DNA of 55,233 nt from Hemicentrotus pulcherrimus (Eukaryota > Echinodermata > Echinoidea > Camarodonta > Strongylocentrotidae). How positions within the stretch are numbered: the first letter of the stretch is position 1; every line of letters starts with the position of its first letter. A program made the translations under genes and the position numbers. Below the pieces are notes generated by a model. It was not told where the DNA came from. It saw only the letters and a list, made by a program, of their open reading frames with translations, and ran no database searches. The stretch is taken from positions 77,314 to 132,546 of the forward strand of contig BEXV01000163.1 in NCBI GenBank assembly GCA_003118195.1, read 5' to 3'. Below, in pieces: positions 47,122 through 55,233 of the stretch.

Positions 47122-47144
47122 TTAGATATTTCCCTTGCCTTGTT
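47122..47144 (-). CDS. Cys-peptide gene coding exon 3 (tentative C-terminus)
   Basis: The acceptor CATTTATTTCACAG has a good pyrimidine tract. In phase it encodes EQGKGNI then TAA (47124-47122). An AATAAA on this strand lies at 47012-47007. Alternatives: another acceptor ending at 46997 (DDL stop), or read-through of the exon 2 donor (GNFLFII stop). Confidence 0.5.
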
Positions 47145-47853
47145 CTGTGAAATAAATGGGATAAAAGGATACAAAATGACTTCTGTTGAGTAGGAGAGGA
47201 CATGATTACAGAAGTAACATTCGTAGAGGCTATCAAGGTTAACAACCTTAATTCAAATGATATCATCTTTTATGCAACTCACTCTTAGATCCTCATCAAA
47301 ATGATTGGTCACACGCGGCCACGTGTCACATTTACTGAGAGTATTCCATTTTTGTCTTCAAAAGCGTGCAATAGTTTATAGTACCTATCCACTGATCTCT
47401 TTGTACGCTAAGTGCATATGTCTCTAGGTTTTTACAGCGACTATGACACAAAACAATATTAAATTAATTATTTATACATTAAATAACAAGGATCTATAAG
47501 TAGCGTATAAAAGAAAAGATGCATGTTTTCATTCGTTTATAAAACGATCTATCCGCCATATGACGCGTTTCGACGCGTGTTTGACTCACATAAACCTAGG
47601 TTTGTCGACTAACCTCCTATGTGAATTTGGGCCATTGAGTTTGTTCATGAACCTATCGTACTCAGCCTGGCGGCTTTGTACGAAAGACGTATAGCCTCAA
47701 CCCGAGTGCTGATTGATTGATTGATTTATTTATTTCTGATATTTCGACAGGGTGATTCATTATGACCAAATATATGGTGGTCTTCCGTGAGGCCAAGTTA
47801 AACAAAATGAGTAACAATAGTTTATAATAATGATAATAATAATAATAATAATG

Positions 47854-47891
<38 letters not shown>

Positions 47892-50265
47892 GATAACAAT
47901 ACCATGAACGTAAAGTATTACAGTAACTAAGAATAAGTAAGAACATATATAAACATATAAACAACGTATTTGGTATCCTCGTAATGAATGTATGGTTTGT
48001 TAGTTTTGTTATGCTTTGCTTTTTCGTTCTAAACAAACATTGTTGCATATTTATAATATATTAATAAAACATTATTGTATAGACGGTAATTGTTCTCTAT
48101 CTCTTGCAACTTAGGTTGATAATTATACTATATGATAAATAAGAAATTACCTGTGCAGAAGAGGAACCTGTTCTTTCTCCTTGTGCACCAACATTCCTGT
48201 GTAGGATTAGCCTGAGTAGGGCAAACTATAAAGAAAATAAAAGAATGTATAATATATTTATAAATAAAGATATAACAAGCAATAACTTGAAAATGACTGT
48301 TATGAAAACTATTTTACATATTGATTTGTTGTTAACATGTTGCGCAGATGCAAACGTATGCTTACTGCACTATCGGTACTGTCGATGTCAAAACTATTCT
48401 CTCTTGGTCTATGTAACTTATATAAACAATATCATTGACTTGATTCCTGTATTTTGTTCTCGAATGTAGTATTGTGAATCATGTATTATGACAAGCTATG
48501 ATTTTTATTTTATTTATTTATTTTTTTTGTAAATTTGCTTTTGATAGAATTAGTTTTCATTTCCATACAATATGAAAATTATTTGCATTGTTTTAATGGG
48601 AAAAAGCATTTGTTTTCTTCTTCAAAGATAATCCACATTTTGTGTTTTATAACTACAGATTTACTGCTATTACACAGTCATGTTAATCGTAAAAGAAGAA
48701 GAAAGGAATCCGAAGTCAATGTAATAGTAAGTGCTTTCATGTTTATAGAAATAACAATCCAACAACATGGATGCAACATTATGAATGACAAGAGCGTAAA
48801 TATGGGAAGGAAAGTTCACTTTACCTTCATAAATCCTTCTATATCCATCATCAACGCTGACATCATCAACATTTTCTCAGAAATCAATATTTTAACGGGA
48901 AAAAGTACGCCCATGGTGATTCCCCAAGAGACGAAAATTGAAAGTTCATTAAACTTCTGTAAAGGATGGGTATTGAAGTGAAAGTGTGCTCCTCAACTAT
49001 TATATGGATTCCTCCTAACATGACGAAGAAGTGTCGATAAATGAATAGTAAAACTGAGAGCAAAATTAGACAAAGATTGAGATCATTAAGAATAGCCGAG
49101 GGTTAAGATCGCTAATTATGTAGGGGATAGGGGGACTAATTGGGAACTCTATCCTTTGTTGAACTGGGAGAAATTTCGAATTATTAGCTAAAACTAAACT
49201 TATATAATTATTAAAGGAGATTTTTAGCTTCATTTATATATTTTATTTGATCAATTAAGATACAATCACAATATTTACAACTTAAAAGTAATTGATTTAA
49301 GGAACTTTGTCGATGACACGTGCATAACATAATTGTTTTTATTAAAATTATTGTCCTGCTCTATTTTTCTCTACCAATTGTTTTCAAGCCTTACTTCGTC
49401 CTTTTTCTCTGTTAGTTTGTTGTTGTTGTTGTTGTTTTCTTTCTTTTCCAATTGTAGCAGACTGTGTATGTATGTCCTCCAAACCTTTTTTCGATATCTT
49501 CACCAGCCTACATAATATATCCTTTGCTTTCTGCAGGTTCTGGGAACCCTCTCTCTCTCTCTCTCTTTTCCATTTATATTTTTTACATTTTGATATGTAG
49601 TCTCTGTTATACTTTCACTGTTCTTACTGCCTCTATGTTTTCAAAAGTTGCAATTGGTAGATGCGATTTCAAAGATTTTCAAGAAATCAATCTCAGGTAA
49701 TACACCAGTTTACGGTTGTGTGCGCCATTTTAAATGGCACCCAAACAAAGCCAATGACCCAGAGGTCATGTATTTATGCGTAAATTAAGATTGCGCCCAT
49801 GGAAATTATGATGATATCACTGCCTGTGCGTCCTTTATAGAAATTGACAAAAATTAACAATTACATACGCTACCTTAATAAAGATTTTGACAGACAATGT
49901 AATAGGGTACTGAAATGGCTCTCAATGGCCTTGAACGCGTCATCCTTTGAGATGTGAGAACATAACGATGACGTACTACGTACGTTACCCACACATGCAT
50001 GATTTCTATGGGAGTACAATAGGGTACTGAAATTGCCCGGAGGCAGAACATAATTTGCGATCGTGGTACCATCATACTCACGTCTGTACTTCTTCATGCT
50101 CCTGCCCCGCTTCTCAGCTAAGAAGAAATCTTGCATGAATGGATCGCGCTTGATGAACTCCATGTCGGCTGCTACCTGCTCGTCTCCGAAGTCGTCTTCG
50201 AACTCCAGCATGGCCATTGTGACTACGATCATGGCCAGGAAAACGATTAGAACTTTGGATGCCAT
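47122..50265 (-). CDS. secreted cationic four-cysteine peptide precursor (antimicrobial-peptide-like)
   Basis: Coding exons 50082-50265, 48151-48225 and 47122-47144 (last one tentative) give 93 residues. Residues 1-19 are a signal peptide (MASKVLIVFLAMIVVTMAM). Residues 20-53 are acidic (EFEDDFGDEQ) with KR at 39-40 and 52-53. Residues 54-93 form a basic peptide starting GRSMKKYR, with C63, C73, C75, C85 (C-x9-C-x-C-x9-C), CWCTRRKNRFLFC and net charge about +7. Donor AGAC|GTGAGT, acceptor CTTTATAG, phase 1 to 1. Signal, anionic propiece and cationic Cys peptide is the standard plan of echinoderm antimicrobial peptides; from memory, starfish PpCrAMP is a four-Cys peptide of similar length, but I could not align them. 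A neuropeptide precursor is the alternative, less likely given the charge. A 5' UTR exon and TATA box lie upstream. Confidence 0.8.
47826..47890 (+). repeat. (AAT)n microsatellite
   Basis: AATAAT run in the last intron of the Cys-peptide gene. Confidence 0.9.
48151..48225 (-). CDS. Cys-peptide gene coding exon 2: all four cysteines
   Basis: 75 bases, phase 1 at both ends. Encodes CPTQANPTQECWC and TRRKNRFLFCT. The acceptor CTTTATAG and donor ACAG|GTAATT are acceptable. The phase agreement with coding exon 1 and the cysteine density support it. Confidence 0.8.
50082..50265 (-). CDS. Cys-peptide gene coding exon 1: signal peptide and propiece
   Basis: ATG at 50265 is preceded by a run of CAA/ACA and by a 3' splice site (TTTCTTCTTCAG) whose exon begins at 50280, so the 5' UTR is interrupted. 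An upstream in-frame ATG exists only by reading through that intron, so it was not used. Donor GTGAGT after 50082. Confidence 0.85.
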
Positions 50266-50882
50266 TGTTGTTGTTTGCGTCTGAAGAAGAAAGAAAACAA
50301 ACAAGCATACCATGATAAAGTATTTGACATTCGTCGTGCTTAAATACAATATTATTCTGCAAGAGTCAGTTTAGGAACTTATGTCCAAGCCCTTCAATTG
50401 TCGTTTTATGCATCATTAATCGTTTAATAGCCTATATAATTTTTGTTCAAACAAATTCAAAAGAGCTATCCATTTTTGTTTTCAGTGCAGCACACAAGGT
50501 CTTTTTCGCAGACAAGCTTGTAAAAGAAAGTACGGGAATAAAATTGATTATTATGAAATATTCACAAATCGTTCCTATGAGTGAGAGAATGGTTCTCAAT
50601 GAATAAAAATCCTTCCCTCTGTTGTTGTTTCCGGTTTTACTATTACCCCTTTGTCAAAGTATTACAAAACATCTCGATGGAAAGTCAATGGTATACCGTC
50701 AGTAGCATTTTTTTTTTAGAACGGTTGATTTAAGGATTACAAATAATTAACAAAGCTTTTTTTATTCGTGCAATTCTAAACACAAGCTTAACGATGACAG
50801 TGATGCCCCATTACATTAGCAATGATGAACATTTCACACTCAATGCATAAAGATTGTTCAAAATATGTAAGCTTCATCTTAC

Positions 50883-50945
50883 CTAAAGGATGGTCTGTTA
50901 TCTTTAACCTCTGATCTTAGTTCTTTTCTGGAATGCAAAGTGATG
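50883..50945 (-). other. probable 5' UTR exon of the Cys-peptide gene
   Basis: A strong donor TTTAG|GTAAGA ends at 50883. The transcription start is placed near 50945, about 28 bases downstream of the TATA motif. The next acceptor is at 50281. No long ORF is present, consistent with untranslated sequence. Confidence 0.5.
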
Positions 50946-50970
50946 TGATTACAATGGAAGAAGCCTCCTC

Positions 50971-50980
50971 CATTTATAAG
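50971..50980 (-). promoter_or_regulatory. TATA box candidate for the Cys-peptide gene
   Basis: CTTATAAATG on the minus strand, spaced correctly before the inferred 5' UTR exon. No other core element could be identified by eye. Confidence 0.5.
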
Positions 50981-51152
50981 AAATTTCTTCTCTCCTTTTT
51001 TTTTGTAATTAACATTGTGGTCATGGTAAATACATTATACCTTTCATTAGGTATGTCAGAGTAGTAGCCAAGCACATCGGTAATACGAGTCTTCTGACCC
51101 CGCTATTGACTTAAATAAGTGGTTAATTATGACCGTATTTATCAACACGTCA

Positions 51153-51255
51153 CCTTCTTCTTCTTCTTCTTCTTCTTCTTCTTCTTCTTCTTCTTCGTCT
51201 TCTTCTTTTTCTCCTCTTCCTTCTTCTTCGTCTTCTTCTTCTACTTCTTCTTCTT
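51153..51255 (+). repeat. (CTT)n microsatellite
   Basis: CTT array with CTC/CGT interruptions, about 180 bases upstream of the TATA candidate of the Cys-peptide gene. Confidence 0.9.
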
Positions 51256-52464
51256 GTATTGATTCCATTTTATTTGCGTATTTAAAAAACTAAAAACTTC
51301 TATAACATTTTCTACTTACCCCTTAAGTTTCAAGTCAGTTTGTGACCACGTGTCATCCCTAAAGTCACATGACATTTTGTGACCAATTGTCCCCCCGAAA
51401 ATGGAGTTACACTGCACTTATGTTGTGTGCAAATGAGGGGAAAATCATATTTCCTTCTTTTTGGGGTGAACCAGATATCATTCCATAATCAAACATAATT
51501 ATAATTATGATATTGTTTATTGGAATTTTCATACAAATGAACCTCTCATTATATACGGCAAAGCTTACAGTACCATGTAATGGATACCAAAAAAGTGAGC
51601 ATGGTTAGTATAAATTCATTAATCAATGATTGAAATAGACCTGATTGATTTTCTTTCACTGCAATTTTTAATAGGGTGAACCAAACTATTTTGTAAAGAA
51701 GCATAAAACTTAAATAAGCTTGAACAAAACAACATCTCTTATACATTGACGCTATTTTCCCGGGGGCTTTTGTCCAAATTTTAAATTGGGAATATTGTAT
51801 GATGGAATAAAAAACATTTAGACGATCAGTTAAAACTGAAACAGGTGTTAGAAGAAGAAAAAAACAGGATTATTACCGATTCAGTGTAAAAGCAATTAGT
51901 TCACATGCACTGCCTCACTGGTTCCCTCATCTTAATCTTCTCAATTAGTACCGGCTGGGTTCAACGAACTTATACTACCGGGCTTTTATTTTAAGAACGA
52001 ATCGGGTTGACATCAATCAAACAAACCCTATGTTTGACTGTAATTAACTACAATTAATCTCAAGGGAGGACTACTCATTATAAAAATCTAATTTTAATGA
52101 TGGGACATCAAAGTCGGAGGTCAACGGTCTCAAGTTGTCACGCTCAATTAGCGATCATCGGCCTTTAACCCTATATTATAGTTGTAATTAGATCAAGAAA
52201 AGCGTGCCCATTTCTGTCATCTAGGTTTTTCATCTCAAGCAAAGTTGATTTTAATAAATTTGTTTGCTCGAATATATAAAGCATGTGACTGGCGTCGTCA
52301 TTATGATTTGTTTAAAGCCGTATTCTTTATCTAAAACGTACAATCACTCGCTTTCACTGCAGGTCTGCCTAGAGTCAAAAATTGTTCATGTGGAAGGGGA
52401 GGGGTGGAGGTGAGAGATTTCTAATTAGACAAACATCTATTTTTCCGTGACGTGCGGGATTACA

Positions 52465-52600
<136 letters not shown>

Positions 52601-52672
52601 CACCACCACTACCACCAACACTGTTTAGTACGACTCACTAACAATTACTATACTATTTCTACTACTCTTCCC

Positions 52673-52796
52673 CTTTCTTTCTCTCTCTCCGTCTCTTCCT
52701 TTCTCTCTCTCTGTCTCTCTGTCTCTCTTTCTCTCTCATCTCTTTCTCTTTCTCTTTCTCTTTATCTTTCTACTTCTCTTCCTCTTTCTCTTTCTC

Positions 52797-52828
<32 letters not shown>
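52673..52828 (+). repeat. (CT)n-rich region
   Basis: CT/TTTC-rich run ending in a pure CT array. Confidence 0.85.
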
Positions 52829-52831
<3 letters not shown>

Positions 52832-53224
52832 AGTCTCATTTAGTCTCATGCTTTGCAATGAGAATATGAATTCGTGGGGTGTGGGTGGAGAGTGGGTTGG
52901 GCGGGGTTTGTGGTTTTATTGTATTTTGCCTAAATGGGAGTTTGTGTAAAGGAGCTATCTCAAGTAAGGCGGGATTTAAAAAAGAATGACAATTGGGTCT
53001 AGAGAATGCAAAGTTATGGTTGGGTCCTAGCTGACATCTAATGGGGAGGCTTATGGAGAAGCAGTAATGGAGATGTGGTAAAAAATGGAGGGGGTAGGCG
53101 GTATAGCTGACATCAGTCGTCGGCATCTTCTCCTGTCGTCAGTCGTCAGTCGTAGAGCCTGTCGCCCGTTATAATAATTCGCCTATCGTCCGCATAGGCT
53201 ACGGCCGGTAGCTGTTATAATAAG

Positions 53225-53440
53225 TATCACATTAAAAGAGCTACCTTAGCTTTGGCTCCGGCAACCGTTATCAGTGCACAGTGCAATTCAAGGAATAATC
53301 CTTCTAGGTACCAATTTACCTAGCCTTGGTCGATTGTGGCAAATGTTGCCACAGGACATTGCCGCGGCGGGATGCGAACCGCGGACCTTGTGGTCCACTG
53401 TCCGGTGACATATCCACTCGACAATGACACCTCTACAAAT
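53225..53440 (-). repeat. tRNA-derived SINE, copy 4
   Basis: On the minus strand: GTCGAGTGGATATGTCACCG and GGTTCGCATCC, close to copy 3 in its head. The body diverges. Confidence 0.6.
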
Positions 53441-54552
53441 ACATATTTTTCTCATATACATGCAAACTCTCTATAACGCTATCTCTTTCCAATCAATTCC
53501 CATCTATATGGTTTGATAATAAAGTTCTCTAGAGAAAATACTGTCTATTTCTGGAGAACACGCAATCCTTATATCAACGGATATGCGTGGGAGTCTGAAC
53601 ACCCATTTCATAGGATGTACATGGATCATCAATTTCTTGTTCGAGTGGGGTGATTCTCAATACAAAGAAATTCATTGTACTCAATGCGCTCTTTTGACAT
53701 GATGAAATTCAGGATAAACTTGTGTGAAATTAACTTATTGAATGTTCAATTTTAATTTCAATGTCTTGATCATTCGACGTGTTGGAACACATACAGTTAG
53801 CAACTAAATTATTCACACTCTTAGATAAATGGCAAGTTAGTGTTTTTTTTTTTTTAATCGAAATATTTGAAAAATAGTTTTTTTTCCCGACGTATGTTTC
53901 TTGATAATGTGACATATCAAAGCTTTCACCTAAAAGCATTCAACAAAGATTCCTATTCAACTAGTCCATCCCAAATGTTTACAAGTTTACAAGGGGTATG
54001 AATAAGTTAACTGTTAACTGTACAACATTCATAACCTTATCATTATTGATATTCTGTCTACAACACATTCTTCTCTGTTAAATCTTGCGAAGTATTAAAA
54101 TATTATTTTTTATGTTTTTATTTATGTTAGAAAGACACATGCCTTCGTAAGGCTTGTTCAGAAATGGCGCGGTAGACAGCTGCAAAAAATTAATAAATCA
54201 AATTTTTTTATTTAAAACTGCTGCAGGTTTTTTTTTGTTTTGTTTTTAATTTGAAAAGGAATGGCGTCTGCGCGCAACAAAAGTCCAGCCGATTGTAGCT
54301 GGTAGATATTGCAATATCCCAGGAAAATGAGGTTATGAAGTTATGAGGTTATGTACGCAATTTGCAATCACAATCGTGGGTATGAGTTTGATTACTTGAT
54401 TGTATGCCCTGCCTTCCGTTCAAACAAAAAATTGTTTATAGAAAGGATCAGCATTTTAACTCCAATGATGTAGAAACATGTTTACACTTAGTAAAATTCT
54501 TTCGAAAAATATTGCTCTTTTTTCATTACTAGTGCATAACACATGTTATGAG

Positions 54553-54985
54553 TTAAAGATAAATATCAGTTCTGTTCATGCGATTGCATTGCGAAAGAAA
54601 CGTTGTGGAATCGATCAGAAAAGGTTGATCATCTAGCATATAAGTATTGGTGTGTAATGCAAGGTTCTGGAATCATCAGTATGATAAGAAAGTTGGCCCA
54701 GCCTCGGTAAAGTTACAAGCACTGTACACAGAAAGATGTATATGCGACTACGCGACATGTGTGCGATATGTGCACGTTATCTATCCGGTCCAAATAGATA
54801 TAATAATTTACCAAATACACACTGCATATCGATTAGTAGGCATTTTTCCGGTAAAATGTATTAATTTTGAAATGTTCATCACGTATCAGTCGAAACATAT
54901 TCTTTTATATGATTGGTAATAAGAGCTTCCATTTATTTTATTTTTTTGAGAGGGGGGCGTTTCCAAAACTGGTCTTTACCTTTAT
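54553..54985. mobile_element. MITE, copy E (mixed ends)
   Basis: The left end TTAAAGATAAATATCAGTTC and interior match copy A; the right end ACTGGTCTTTACCTTTA is the type D end. It contains an insertion relative to copy A. Confidence 0.6.
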
Positions 54986-55233
54986 ATGTTTCTCTTTTTT
55001 GTCTTATATCAAATTATTAAATTAATATCAAGAATATAATCAGTAATTCATTAACTCAAATATCAAATTACTGGTGCCAGTGGCTTTCTTTTTCAATTGC
55101 TTCCATTAATTTTGTCATCAATTATCGTTATAATTTTTTTTTTTTTAATTCAAAATGATTTTATTTCTCACGCAAAACATAATACCAAAATAATTTTTTA
55201 TAACAACAAATATGCAATGTAACAATAAATATA

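Noticed and set aside
48535..48981. 148-codon plus-strand ORF in the Cys-peptide gene intron
   Set aside because: AT-driven composition, no domain, no signal peptide, lies within an intron of a better supported gene.
51056..51268. Glu-rich minus-strand ORF
   Set aside because: Product of the CTT microsatellite.

Overview
The window is eukaryotic: introns with GT/AG borders, AT-rich spacers, many microsatellites, tRNA-derived SINEs, MITEs and an LTR retrotransposon remnant. The gene content (CLCA proteins ending in an EGF-like domain and a membrane anchor, and a four-cysteine peptide precursor) suggests a marine invertebrate deuterostome, most likely an echinoderm and perhaps a sea star. That taxonomic call is inference from protein style.

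Three genes can be assembled exon by exon. (1) A CLCA-type gene on + runs from the left edge to a stop at 16578-16580. Sixteen exons are visible and join in one frame for 951 residues; the N-terminal exons lie upstream of the window. (2) A complete CLCA paralogue on - starts at 41688 and can be followed through 19 exons to 22308 in one unbroken frame (1175 residues). It has a signal peptide, CLCA N-terminal domain with HEWGHYRWGLFNEY zinc-protease motif, VWA domain with complete MIDAS, a beta-rich middle, FN3, an EGF-like domain, an unassigned cysteine-containing module, polybasic sites and a transmembrane helix. The two genes converge tail to tail; splice phases match at all comparable positions and most exon lengths are identical, so they arose by duplication. 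(3) A small four-exon gene on - (about 50945 to 47000) encodes a 93-residue secreted precursor: signal peptide, acidic propiece ending in KR, and a 40-residue strongly basic peptide with cysteines spaced C-x9-C-x-C-x9-C. This looks like an antimicrobial-peptide gene.

Layout: 1-16580 CLCA gene 1; 16581-22307 convergent intergenic spacer with a tandem repeat array, an 833-base gap and a CT microsatellite; 22308-41688 CLCA gene 2; 41689-46990 spacer with a TTAA-flanked MITE, a collapsed LTR retrotransposon and SINE/TIR elements; 47000-50950 the cysteine-rich peptide gene; 50950-55233 microsatellites, a SINE and another MITE. CLCA proteins are secreted or shed epithelial proteins that organise mucus in vertebrates, and cationic Cys peptides act in epithelial defence, so a shared epithelial setting is possible, but nothing in the sequence shows co-regulation.

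No bacterial-type operon, CRISPR array or functional rRNA/tRNA gene was seen. Introns and spacers make up most of the window.
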